Below, piece by piece: positions 35,788 to 43,884 of a DNA stretch of 64,000 nt. A program made the position numbers and the translations under genes. The notes below the pieces were generated by a model, which did no database searches, was not told the DNA's origin, and saw only the letters and a program-made list of their open reading frames with translations. How positions within the stretch are numbered: the stretch's first letter is position 1; the number at the start of each line of letters is the position of its first letter. The stretch spans positions 1 to 64,000 of the forward strand of contig CAMRSM010000014.1 of assembly GCA_947053345.1 (NCBI GenBank). The letters are read 5' to 3'. The DNA comes from an uncultured Lachnospiraceae bacterium. GTDB lineage: Bacteria > Bacillota > Clostridia > Lachnospirales > Lachnospiraceae.

Positions 35788-37710
35788 ATGGTATTACTGC
35801 CGTGGCCGAAACAGGTACAGGAAGGAAACGGAAACTATGTATTGGGCTTTGACGCGATGATCGTGATGGAACCGTCCTGCCCGGAGGGGGCGGCCGCCTA
35901 TGCACGGATGTTAAAGGAGGAGATCATATCCGCTACAGGCATCGGGATTCCGGCTGTGAGGGGTCATGCCGGGAAAGGTGATATCCGGCTTTGCGTGGAT
36001 GAAGCCTGCCAGGAATGCGGATACTGCCTTGATATCCGGGAGGATGGGGTATCGCTGTGCGGCGGAAGTCTTGCTGCATTGGGGCAGGGTGTGCAGACAC
36101 TGCGCCAGCTGTTCCGCCAGTATGCGGGGCTTTTGCCGGTGTTACATATTGTGGATGAGCCGGATTTTAAGGTTCGGGGATTTTTCCACGATGTCACGAG
36201 AGGCCGCGTGCAGACATTGCCAAACCTCAAAAAAATGGTGGATACGATGGTGTTTTACAAACTGAACCAACTGCAGCTCTATATCGAGCATACCTACCTG
36301 TTCCGCGGCATGACAGAGCTTTGGCGGGACGAGACACCGCTGACAGCGGAGGAGATCATGGAACTGGATGCTTACTGCATGGAGCGGGGAGTTGAGCTGG
36401 TTCCATGTCTGGCAAGTTTCGGGCATTTGTACAAACTCCTTGGCACGCGTACATACGCAGAACTGTGCGAACTGCGCGGGAGTGTTGGACAGGAGTTTTC
36501 GTTCTGGGACCGCATGGGGCATCATACGCTAAATGCCGTGGACGAGAGGTCGGTCGGGTTGGTCATGGGTATGATCGGTGAGTTTATGCAACTGTTTCAT
36601 TCGGATAAGTTTAATATTTGTGCCGATGAAACGTTTGACCTTGGGACGGACAGAAGCCGTGCTGCCGCCGCGGAAAAGGGCAGGGATGTGCTGTACGCCG
36701 AATTTGTGTGCAAGCTATTTGATTTTTTGATTGAAAACGGGAAAATCCCTATGTTTTGGGGGGATATCATCTGTGAGAGCCCGGAGTTGTTAAAAAAATT
36801 CCCGCCACAGGTGCTCTGCCTTGCATGGGGGTATTCGGAGACAGAGCAGGATACACAGGTACGGATTTTGCACGGAGCGGGCACGAAGTTGTATGTCTGT
36901 CCGGGGACGCGCGGATGGAACCATTTTGTCAACCAGATGGAAGAGAGTTATGAGAATATCAAAAGAATGTGTGCTTATGGGCGTAAATACCATGCGCTTG
37001 GTGTGCTGAATACGGACTGGGGGGATTACGGGCATGTCGGGCATCCGGATTTTTCCGTTCCGGGGATGATTTACGGCGCGGTTTTCTCGTGGGGGGAGTC
37101 GGATTTTAGTTTTGATGAGATGAACCGCATGATCTCGGTGCTTGCATTCGGAGATGCGTCGGGAGAGTTTGCGGGATGTCTGGCGAAGGTGAGCCGGCTT
37201 TCGGTATTCGGCTGGGCGGAGGCTGTGATTTTTAAGGAGTGGTCACAGAAAGGAAAACCGACACAGGGGATTATAGAGGATCTGCGCGCTGCCGGGGCGG
37301 AGCGTTTCCGGCAGGCGGGGGAGCGGGCAGAGGAACTTACAAGGGAGTTTTCCGTTGTCTGCCGCAGTATGGACAAAGGAAAAAGGCGGATTCTCGCCTG
37401 TGCAAAACTCTCCCTGCGGATCGTTGCCGCATGGAACAAGGTGGGTGAGCAGTTGCTTGCGCGGACAGGATGCGGGGAGGCAGCGCAGGAAGAACCGCGG
37501 GCGAAAGATGCGCTTGCAGGGCAGCAGGGTATATCTGCGGGAATTTTGCTTGCGCAGGAGTTGGAGCAGTGTCTTTTCTATTATAAAGAGTTTTGGAGGG
37601 AAAACAGCAAGGAGGGTGACCTTTTGAAGGTTTCCGATGTGTTTTTCTGGTACGCGGATATGCTGCGGGATACAGAGGGTACGCCGTGCACGAAAGTATG
37701 CGGGAAATAA
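35788..37710 (+). CDS. GH20 beta-N-acetylhexosaminidase, cytoplasmic
   Basis: The 640-residue protein has an N-terminal GH20b-type domain (about residues 1-115) and a GH20 catalytic barrel starting at KVRGFFHDVTRGR near residue 128. The catalytic Asp-Glu pair lies in FNICADETFDLG near residue 278. Such enzymes remove terminal beta-linked GlcNAc or GalNAc with substrate-assisted catalysis. No signal peptide is present, so it should act inside the cell on imported glycans or recycled cell-wall fragments. AAGGAGGG precedes the ATG. A hairpin (37750-37757 with 37774-37781) without a T-run follows the gene. Confidence 0.88.
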   Translation: MVLLPWPKQVQEGNGNYVLGFDAMIVMEPSCPEGAAAYARMLKEEIISATGIGIPAVRGHAGKGDIRLCVDEACQECGYCLDIREDGVSLCGGSLAALGQGVQTLRQLFRQYAGLLPVLHIVDEPDFKVRGFFHDVTRGRVQTLPNLKKMVDTMVFYKLNQLQLYIEHTYLFRGMTELWRDETPLTAEEIMELDAYCMERGVELVPCLASFGHLYKLLGTRTYAELCELRGSVGQEFSFWDRMGHHTLNAVDERSVGLVMGMIGEFMQLFHSDKFNICADETFDLGTDRSRAAAAEKGRDVLYAEFVCKLFDFLIENGKIPMFWGDIICESPELLKKFPPQVLCLAWGYSETEQDTQVRILHGAGTKLYVCPGTRGWNHFVNQMEESYENIKRMCAYGRKYHALGVLNTDWGDYGHVGHPDFSVPGMIYGAVFSWGESDFSFDEMNRMISVLAFGDASGEFAGCLAKVSRLSVFGWAEAVIFKEWSQKGKPTQGIIEDLRAAGAERFRQAGERAEELTREFSVVCRSMDKGKRRILACAKLSLRIVAAWNKVGEQLLARTGCGEAAQEEPRAKDALAGQQGISAGILLAQELEQCLFYYKEFWRENSKEGDLLKVSDVFFWYADMLRDTEGTPCTKVCGK

Positions 37711-37837
37711 GGTACAGAGTGTGTGGGAATACGCACAGATAACCCGGCCGCTGCCCGTTTGGAAATTTCTTTGCGGGCAGCAGGCTGTCGCCGTGGCAGG
37801 GCGCATATTTCTAAGATATAAAATTTGAAAAAAATTG

Positions 37838-37866
37838 TTGACATTTTTCTAAAACTGATATATAAT
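37838..37866 (+). promoter_or_regulatory. Promoter of the tRNA operon
   Basis: Perfect TTGACA (37838-37843) and perfect TATAAT (37861-37866) with a 17-base spacer precede the first tRNA by about 50 bases. Confidence 0.9.
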
Positions 37867-37918
37867 AAATCTCGTGTCACGGAGAGGATAGAAATATGCG
37901 GCCGTGCACCGGCAAAAA

Positions 37919-37993
37919 CGGGGTGTGGCTCAGTTTGGCTAGAGTGCCTGATTTGGGATCAGGAGGTCGCAGGTTCGAATCCTGTCACCCCGA
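37919..37993 (+). tRNA. tRNA-Pro (anticodon TGG)
   Basis: A 75-base cloverleaf with acceptor CGGGGTG/CACCCCG, anticodon loop TTTGGGA and T-loop GGTTCGAATCC. CCA is not encoded. Confidence 0.95.
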
Positions 37994-38018
37994 TTTTATG
38001 AGTTTACGAAGCCGATGC

Positions 38019-38089
38019 GCAGGTGTGGTTCAATGGTAGAACACCAGCCTTCCAAGCTGGATACGTGGGTTCGATTCCCATCACCTGCT
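38019..38089 (+). tRNA. tRNA-Gly (anticodon TCC)
   Basis: A 71-base cloverleaf with acceptor GCAGGTG/CACCTGC, anticodon loop CTTCCAA and T-arm GGGTTCGATTCCC. Confidence 0.95.
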
Positions 38090-38095
38090 TTCTAT

Positions 38096-38169
<74 letters not shown>

Positions 38170-38181
38170 TTTTATACCTAT

Positions 38182-38256
38182 GGTGGGTATAGCGCAGTTG
38201 GCTAGCGCGCCAGATTGTGGCTCTGGAGGCCCAGGGTTCGAATCCCTGTATCCACC
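38182..38256 (+). tRNA. tRNA-His (anticodon GTG)
   Basis: Anticodon loop TTGTGGC between CCAGA and TCTGG. The extra G-1 typical of tRNA-His is encoded at 38182 and pairs with the discriminator C at 38256. Confidence 0.95.
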
Positions 38257-38259
38257 CTC

Positions 38260-38287
38260 AAGTCTTTTGCTTGCAAAAGACTTTTTT
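38260..38287 (+). terminator. Terminator between tRNA-His and tRNA-Gln
   Basis: AAGTCTTTTG (38260-38269) pairs with CAAAAGACTT (38274-38283) and runs into a T tail. It may be partial, as tRNA-Gln follows in the same direction. Confidence 0.7.
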
Positions 38288-38343
38288 CATCTCATGCGGC
38301 AGGATATTCCGTTTTGTCCGGAATCCGGTGCGGTGTGGGTTTT

Positions 38344-38415
38344 TGGGCCATCGCCAAGCGGTAAGGCACAGGACTTTGACTCCTGCAGTCGCCAGTTCGA
38401 ATCTGGCTGGCCCAG
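38344..38415 (+). tRNA. tRNA-Gln (anticodon TTG)
   Basis: A 72-base cloverleaf with acceptor TGGGCCA/TGGCCCA and anticodon loop CTTTGAC. Confidence 0.95.
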
Positions 38416-38457
38416 TTTAGTTTCTCATTTTGTTTTCATAAAAGTATTTCCTTTCGG

Positions 38458-38489
38458 AAAAAAGCGGTGGATGCCTCCACCGCTTTTTT
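38458..38489. terminator. Bidirectional terminator, tRNA-Gln and DJ-1 gene
   Basis: A perfect 14-bp symmetric hairpin (38458-38471 with 38476-38489, A-run and T-run at the ends) lies between the convergent tRNA cluster and the DJ-1 gene. Confidence 0.92.
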
Positions 38490-38496
38490 CTGCTTT

Positions 38497-39048
38497 TTAC
38501 ATGTAATACTGGATGGAGGTCGCGACCTCGGTTGCCATGTGCGTATCGGTCAGGACGGTAATCAGTTCCAGTGCAAATTCGATGGCGGTGCCAAGGCCTC
38601 TGCTGGTAATGATGTTGCCGTCGGTGACCACATTGTCCCTGGTGCAGTCGGCACCCGTGAGCTTTTCCTCAAAGCCGGGGTAGCAGGTAGCCTTTTTTCC
38701 TTCCAACAACCCGTGTGCCCCGAGGACACTCGGAGCCGCACAGATGGCGGCGATATATTTTTTGTCCGCGGCATAGGAGAGGAGCAGGGACTTTAAGCCC
38801 TCGTGTGCGAGCAGGCTTGAAGTGCCCGGCATGCCGCCCGGAAGCACAAGCATATCGGCATCCGAAAGCGCCCCGTCCTCAAACAGGCGGTCGGCGTGGA
38901 TAGCGATGTTATGGGAGCTTGTGAGCAGGAGCTCTCCTGTGATGGATACGGTCAGGCATTCGATTCCTGCGCGGCGCAGCAAGTCTACAACGGTCAGGCC
39001 TTCTACCTCCTCAAAGCCGTTTGCGAGAAACAAATACACTTTTTTCAT
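38497..39048 (-). CDS. DJ-1/PfpI family protein (YajL/ThiJ-like)
   Basis: The 183-residue protein has the DJ-1 fold signature. It opens with VYLFLANGFEEVEGLTVVDLLRRAG, with the conserved Glu in GFEEVE, and carries the reactive Cys in IAAICAAPSVLG near residue 105. Family members act as protein deglycases, chaperones or glyoxalases; the precise role is uncertain. It is transcribed on its own from a good minus-strand promoter at 39108-39136 and ends before the bidirectional terminator. Confidence 0.93.
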   Translation of the reverse strand: MKKVYLFLANGFEEVEGLTVVDLLRRAGIECLTVSITGELLLTSSHNIAIHADRLFEDGALSDADMLVLPGGMPGTSSLLAHEGLKSLLLSYAADKKYIAAICAAPSVLGAHGLLEGKKATCYPGFEEKLTGADCTRDNVVTDGNIITSRGLGTAIEFALELITVLTDTHMATEVATSIQYYM

Positions 39049-39107
39049 TGATCAAAATCCTCCGCTTTTTGTGATTTCTTTGATGGAATCATTTCCCTAC
39101 TCATAGC

Positions 39108-39136
39108 ATTCTAATCGAAAAACGGAAATATTTCAA
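39108..39136 (-). promoter_or_regulatory. Promoter of the DJ-1 gene
   Basis: On the minus strand, TTGAAA (39131-39136) and TAGAAT (39108-39113) are spaced by 17 bases, 60 bases before the start codon. Confidence 0.75.
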
Positions 39137-39241
39137 CTATAAAATATAAAAAATTTTTGGGAACAAAACGGGAACGGGTCTCGTCTAATATGTGAAAAAT
39201 AAGAGGCGGCATGACCGAATACGGAAATGGAGGAGAGGGCT

Positions 39242-40726
39242 ATGAAAAAAAGAAGGATCGCGGCAAAAGTGCTTCTATTAAGTATGTTTGCCGGTATAAT
39301 TGCAGGCTGCGGAAGTGCGGAAGGCGGGAGTTTAGACATTGAGAGGGAAGGGGACTACGTGGGCAACGCGATGCTGCCGGGAGGGGCAGATGGGTCATCC
39401 GGATTGGAGCTGCCTGTGGAAAGTAGCGGAAAGGGTTTTACCGGCGAAGGAGCGTGCGATGACATGATGGCTGCCGATGGTGCTATGGATTCCATAAAGA
39501 GCAGCGATAAGGTATCCTTGGAATCCGAGGCCATGCCGGGAGAGTATAGCGGTGGGGGAGAAGGCTGCGAGTATTTTCCGGGGAAGGCAGTTGAACCGCA
39601 GGCGGGTCTTCTGACTGCGGGAGAATGGCGGGACAATGAGAACTGGGGATTTTTTGCAAATCTTGTACGGACGGGCCGTTTTGGATTCCGGACGTTTGGC
39701 ATAGTACCGTATGAGCGGGTTGTCGTACAGGCATTATCCGGCGGACAGCCTGCCGGGCAGGTAAAAGTAGAGCTGAACACGGTATCCGGCAGTGCGGTCG
39801 CCACGGCGGTGACGGATCATAAGGGAAGGGCGTATTTGTATTATAATGTTTATGGTGAAACGCAGCAGCCGGATCATGTCGTGCTGATAAGACCGGACGG
39901 CAGCCGGGTGCAGGCGGAGCTCCCGCAGGCCGCAGGACAGGAACCGATGGGAAACGAAGTGCCGGGCAGTGCGGAGGCGGACGGGAATGTGCGTGAGGCC
40001 GGTATGCAGGACACAAAAAACCAGGGCGGGCAGGGGCAGACACGGCCGGAGGAGATCCTTAACAGTGTGGAGCTGACTGTGGAGGTTGGTGAAATGACAC
40101 CGCCCGTTAAGTCGCTTGATGTGATGTTTGTTTTTGATACGACCGGTTCAATGGGGGATGAGCTTTTGTATTTGCAAAAAGAGTTTGAGGACATCGCGAA
40201 GCGTGTCGCAGATCAGAGCACCCGTTTTTCAGTAAATTTTTATCGGGATCAAGGAGATGAATATGTTGTGCGTTCGAATCCGTTTTCGGATGATATAGAG
40301 AAGGTGGAGGCGCTCATAAATGCCGAATATGCCACCGGAGGCGGGGATTATGAGGAGGCAGTGGATCTGGCGCTTCTGGATGCGGTAACGGGGCATGAAT
40401 GGCGTGAGGGGGCGGTTAAGCTGGCATTCCTGATCTTGGATGCGCCGCCGCACGATACAGGGGAGACGGCGGCAAACCTGCGGACGGCGATGGAAGAAGC
40501 CACAAAGCAGGGGATCCGCATCATTCCGATTGCCTCAAGCGGCGTGGATGAGAAAACGGAAGGTTTTCTGCGCGGCATTGCGATGCTTACCGGAGGGACA
40601 TACACATTCCTGACGGATGACAGCGGTATCGGGGGCAGCCATCTGGAACCGACGGTGGGGGCGTATACCGTGGAGGCGCTCAATGATATGATCGTGCGCC
40701 TCATCAAGGAGTATTATGGGGAATAG
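39242..40726 (+). CDS. von Willebrand factor A domain lipoprotein
   Basis: This 494-residue protein has a lipoprotein signal with Cys23 in IIAGCGS. After a low-complexity acidic stretch there is a small domain at about residues 125-235 (FGFRTFGIVPYERVVVQAL) of unknown fold, then a Gly/Glu-rich linker. The C-terminal von Willebrand A domain starts at residue 295 with LDVMFVFDTTGSMGDEL. The metal-ion-dependent adhesion site DTTGS is present with later Thr and Asp positions in GGGDYEEA and LILDAPPHDTG. It should be membrane-anchored and exposed outside the cell, possibly binding protein ligands. GGAGGAG precedes the ATG. Function is unknown. Confidence 0.85.
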   Translation: MKKRRIAAKVLLLSMFAGIIAGCGSAEGGSLDIEREGDYVGNAMLPGGADGSSGLELPVESSGKGFTGEGACDDMMAADGAMDSIKSSDKVSLESEAMPGEYSGGGEGCEYFPGKAVEPQAGLLTAGEWRDNENWGFFANLVRTGRFGFRTFGIVPYERVVVQALSGGQPAGQVKVELNTVSGSAVATAVTDHKGRAYLYYNVYGETQQPDHVVLIRPDGSRVQAELPQAAGQEPMGNEVPGSAEADGNVREAGMQDTKNQGGQGQTRPEEILNSVELTVEVGEMTPPVKSLDVMFVFDTTGSMGDELLYLQKEFEDIAKRVADQSTRFSVNFYRDQGDEYVVRSNPFSDDIEKVEALINAEYATGGGDYEEAVDLALLDAVTGHEWREGAVKLAFLILDAPPHDTGETAANLRTAMEEATKQGIRIIPIASSGVDEKTEGFLRGIAMLTGGTYTFLTDDSGIGGSHLEPTVGAYTVEALNDMIVRLIKEYYGE

Positions 40727-40812
40727 GGCGATTTTTTGCGGGGATATACCGTAAGGAACCGCATTTGTGTGGAAGAGGGAAAATCGCGGAGAATAAGGCT
40801 GCCGTATAAACA

Positions 40813-40862
40813 AACATCGCAGGATGGCCAGGTGCTTTGCACCACCAATATCCTGCGATGTT
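40813..40862. terminator. Bidirectional terminator-like hairpin
   Basis: A perfect 13-bp stem AACATCGCAGGAT / ATCCTGCGATGTT with an inner GGTGC/GCACC helix separates the convergent vWA and deacetylase genes. Confidence 0.75.
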
Positions 40863-40904
40863 ATATTTTGTTACTGGTTTATGCGGATTGGATGTATAGC
40901 CGGC

Positions 40905-41690
40905 CTATTTACTAAACTGCCGCCCTTCGTGGTCGATATCAAAATTTTCGCGGATGATCAGCTCTGAGATCGGCACGAATTCATAGCCTTTTTCCTTGAG
41001 GATCGAGATCACGGAATCAAGGGCATCGGCGGTATATTTTGCACCGTTATGCATGAGGATGATGGAACCGTCGCCAAGGTGTTTATGTTCCGTGACGGTT
41101 TTGATAATCGAGTCCACACCGTAATCTTTCCAGTCCAGGGAATCGACATCCCACTGGATAGTGTAATAGCCGCACTCTTCGGCGGCCTGGATCACTGTGT
41201 CGTTGTAATCGCCGTACGGTGGGCGGAAGAGGATCATCTCCTCGCCGGTCAGTTCCTTGATGAACTCATGGGGCGAGGTCAGTTCTTCCTTACACTGGGA
41301 GAGCGAGAGTGTGGACATCTGTTTGTGGTTCTGGCTGTGGTTCCCAAGGTCGTGCCCGCCGGCAAGGATCGCTTTGACATCGTCCGGGTATTTATTCATC
41401 CAGCCGCCCGTCATGAAGAAGGTCACCCGCACGTCATGTTTTGCGAGAATTTCCAGTATACGGGAAGTATCCTCGTTGCCCCAAGCTGCATCAAAACTGA
41501 GGGCAATTTGGGGTTTGTCGGTTTTTACACAGTAGATTGGCAGACGTTTTTCGGAAATCGCGTTTCCTATGGTATCAACGGCTTTGGGTATGTACGTAAA
41601 CAGTGCCGCGAACAGAAGAAAGAAACAGGCACACAGAAAAATGGTTTTTGCGGTTGCGTAAAACAGATCCTTTTTATTTGATTCCGGCAT
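40905..41690 (-). CDS. Polysaccharide deacetylase (CE4, PdaB-like)
   Basis: The 261-residue protein has one N-terminal membrane helix (about residues 12-34) and an extracytoplasmic NodB-type carbohydrate esterase 4 domain. Catalytic motifs are in order: IALSFDAAWGNEDT near residue 61, GHDLGNHSQNH near residue 112, FRPPYGDYN near residue 155 and the catalytic His in IILMHN. It removes acetyl groups from peptidoglycan or another glycan. The SFDAAWGNED type is common in sporulating Clostridia and resembles PdaB, so a role in spore or cell-wall modification is inferred. GGAGGA precedes the ATG at 41690; the longer frame to 42056 crosses a terminator and is not real. Confidence 0.9.
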   Translation of the reverse strand: MPESNKKDLFYATAKTIFLCACFFLLFAALFTYIPKAVDTIGNAISEKRLPIYCVKTDKPQIALSFDAAWGNEDTSRILEILAKHDVRVTFFMTGGWMNKYPDDVKAILAGGHDLGNHSQNHKQMSTLSLSQCKEELTSPHEFIKELTGEEMILFRPPYGDYNDTVIQAAEECGYYTIQWDVDSLDWKDYGVDSIIKTVTEHKHLGDGSIILMHNGAKYTADALDSVISILKEKGYEFVPISELIIRENFDIDHEGRQFSK

Positions 41691-41803
41691 AGAAAATCCT
41701 CCGGCTTTTTTCTTTTTAAAGAATATGCGCCGGGAGTTGTCCGTTAGAACCGGAAGGACGGAAGGAAAAATATTCTTGGGGGGTGAATGGCAGGCATAAA
41801 AAT

Positions 41804-41838
41804 AAAAGAACCGCTTCCGTGAGGAAGCGGTTCTTTTT
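41804..41838. terminator. Terminator of the carbohydrate-binding lipoprotein gene
   Basis: A perfect 15-bp stem AAAAGAACCGCTTCC with GGAAGCGGTTCTTTT and loop GTGA. It serves the minus-strand gene that ends at 41915. Confidence 0.92.
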
Positions 41839-41914
41839 ATAGGATGAAAATTATGAGAAAGCATACTTTCTGCAACTGTTGATTGCAGTTTCTGATCAAG
41901 CACCCTATTGCGAA

Positions 41915-43114
41915 TTACTCTGCAGCTGCAGCAGGGGAGAACGAAATCACAACCTCGTCCACCGTGAAGCTTGCAGTATCGGAAGGAGACTCGAAGTAGA
42001 GAATCGGTTTCACGGTATTCGCACCAACCTCGATTGTACCGGTAACCTGTACCCACTCGCCCGGTGTGATATCACCGGAGCTTGCAAGGCGGTTGTAAGC
42101 GGTGTCAGAGCCGTCAGAGAAGTTCTCTTCAAGCGTAACGTTTACTTCGGTCGCTTCCTCGGTCTTTACCCAGTAGGAGATGTTGATCGTCCTGCCAGCC
42201 AGTTTGTAGTCGGAAAGGTCAACCTGTGCGCCGTTCCAGCTCGCGGAACGTCCTGTTACCTGCATTGCGAAATCATCGTCATGCCCGCCTGAAACAATGG
42301 CAGGTGTGCCGTCGCCGCGATTGCCGAAGAACAGGTTCTCATCGTTAAAGGTAAGGGAAACGCTTTCAACGCCCGACAGATCCGGCTTTTCGACAACAAG
42401 ATCCTGATACTGTGCCTCGGCCACCGCACCTTCTACGACTGTGACCAAAACGTCATCGATGTAGAAATCATTTAAGTCAGTTGCTTCCCAGCAGAGCATC
42501 GGGGTAGTGACATCCGCGTAAACCGGAATATCCGCCTCGATGAATGTCCATTCATTCGGCGGTACTGCCTCGTTGTTCGCACGCTCCGGCCAAGCGCCGT
42601 TGCCGTCCGGTTTGATGACCGACAGGGTACAGGAGATCATGATCGGCTCGCTTACTGTGTGCTTTGCCCAGTAAGATACATGGAGCACTTTGCCGATATA
42701 CTCATCCGGAACGCTTAAGTATGTACCGTGCCAGTTTTGGCTGCGCCCGGTGATCAGGAAGCACTGCTCGCTGTCATGACCGTCGGTGCTGACCCATCTC
42801 ACGATACCGCCTCTGTCCTGGAAGTACAGGGACTGGGATTTCGTGGAAGCATCATAATCGTAAAGCGTATTCGGATCTGCTTCCGGAGTCGGTGTCGGGG
42901 CTTCCGTCGGTGTCGGAGCCTCAGTTGGAGCTTCCGTCGGAGCCTCTGTTGGGGCTTCTGTAGGAGCCTCGGTCGGGGCTTCCGTTGGAGCCGTGGTAGC
43001 GGTTGGCTGTGTGGTAGGGTCTGAATTGGTCTCTTTATCGTTGCCGCAAGCAGCAAAAGAACTGATCGCAAGGGACGAAACAAGAGCCATACCCATCAAT
43101 TTTTTTAATTTCAT
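41915..43114 (-). CDS. Surface lipoprotein with two CBM-like domains
   Basis: This 399-residue protein has a lipoprotein signal with Cys23 in SSFAACG, then a Thr/Glu/Ala/Pro repeat linker, followed by two homologous beta-sandwich domains resembling CBM4_9 carbohydrate-binding modules. The domains share the segments ITGRSQNWHGTYL / VTGRSASWNGAQV and HVSYWAK / NISYWVK, and each ends with an FYIDDVLV or FTVDEVVI strand. No catalytic domain is present. It is probably a cell-surface glycan capture protein for a secreted glycoside hydrolase or transporter. GAGGAGG precedes the ATG at 43114. A strong promoter at 43210-43238 and terminator at 41804 make it a monocistronic, probably highly expressed gene. 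Confidence 0.88.
   Translation of the reverse strand: MKLKKLMGMALVSSLAISSFAACGNDKETNSDPTTQPTATTAPTEAPTEAPTEAPTEAPTEAPTEAPTPTEAPTPTPEADPNTLYDYDASTKSQSLYFQDRGGIVRWVSTDGHDSEQCFLITGRSQNWHGTYLSVPDEYIGKVLHVSYWAKHTVSEPIMISCTLSVIKPDGNGAWPERANNEAVPPNEWTFIEADIPVYADVTTPMLCWEATDLNDFYIDDVLVTVVEGAVAEAQYQDLVVEKPDLSGVESVSLTFNDENLFFGNRGDGTPAIVSGGHDDDFAMQVTGRSASWNGAQVDLSDYKLAGRTINISYWVKTEEATEVNVTLEENFSDGSDTAYNRLASSGDITPGEWVQVTGTIEVGANTVKPILYFESPSDTASFTVDEVVISFSPAAAAE
42885..43010 (-). repeat. TEAP-type codon repeat in the lipoprotein linker
   Basis: A 12-base repeat encodes about eight TEAP units and several TPTP variants between the lipid anchor and the first binding domain. It is a flexible spacer and prone to slippage. 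Confidence 0.85.
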
Positions 43115-43209
43115 AAAAACCTCCTCAAGTTTTTCTTTTATGATGTGTTCCGGCAACTGTGCCGCCGAAAGCGGAACTGCTGCTTTTTGATTGTAACATC
43201 ACTGTTATA

Positions 43210-43238
43210 AATATATCACGGATTATGCATTGTGTCAA
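43210..43238 (-). promoter_or_regulatory. Promoter of the CBM lipoprotein gene
   Basis: On the minus strand, perfect TTGACA (43233-43238) and TATATT (43210-43215) with a 17-base spacer. Confidence 0.85.
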
Positions 43239-43430
43239 TTATGCGAACAGGGTACAGAACAAAATTTGTGTAAAATCTACAAAAAACGAATTACTCTTTT
43301 TATAAATCGGCTACTCAAATATTGCTATTTGGAATGAAAAGGTAAAAGATAACGTTTTCGTTCCCGTAAATTATGGGATTTTTCGAGCCGCCAAAATGTG
43401 GAACACCAAATGATTTGCCGCAAAAAGTGC

Positions 43431-43459
43431 TTGACAACCTTTCCGATGTGCGTTAAGAT
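43431..43459 (+). promoter_or_regulatory. Promoter of the leuS T-box leader
   Basis: Perfect TTGACA (43431-43436) and TAAGAT (43454-43459) with a 17-base spacer; the transcript would start near 43466. Confidence 0.75.
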
Positions 43460-43465
43460 GAAGAA

Positions 43466-43745
43466 CAGTTATATTCCGGCGTGGAGCCGGGAAGGAAACG
43501 GCAGTGAAAGGGAGTATTAGAGAGGGATGCCCAGACAGAGAGCGGTTGGCTGGTGGAAAACCGCAGGTGCAGAAATTTCGAACTCGCCCTGGAGCCCTGG
43601 AGCTGAAAGGCGGTATACGCGGATAGGCTTCGGCGGGATTTCCCGTTACAGAAAATTGAGTGCATGCGCAGGGCGCGTGAATTGGAGTGGTACCGCGAGG
43701 ATGGCCTCGTCTCTGGATTTTCGGAGACGGGGTCTTTATATTTTC
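43466..43745 (+). promoter_or_regulatory. T-box leader controlling leuS
   Basis: The leader shows the parts of a T-box riboswitch. Stem I has AGAGAG and a distal GGTG element, followed by a specifier loop with GAACTCGCC, in which CTC is the probable leucine codon. The conserved T-box GGAGTGGTACCGCG is at 43684-43697; its TGGT would pair with the ACCA end of uncharged tRNA-Leu. The terminator CCTCGTCTC / GAGACGGGG (43705-43713 with 43724-43732) with a T-rich tail follows. Uncharged tRNA-Leu is expected to promote read-through into leuS. The specifier assignment is by position and is less certain than the T-box itself. Confidence 0.9.
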
Positions 43746-43884
43746 CGGATGCGGAACTTAACACAGCAGACTGCCACACAGCGCCGGGAAGCAGTTACCG
43801 GAACCGTGTGAAGGGAAAACTGCTTCCGTGGGAATGGTGCGGGGAGGAAGTCTGCGGGACTTAAAATTAAGAAAGGATGGTAAA

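Noticed and set aside
40905..42056. Longer deacetylase reading frame up to 42056
   Set aside because: It crosses a strong terminator and overlaps the end of the CBM lipoprotein gene; a good ribosome binding site supports the start at 41690.
42885..43010. CRISPR-like repeat
   Set aside because: The 12-base repeats have no spacers and encode the TEAP linker of a lipoprotein.
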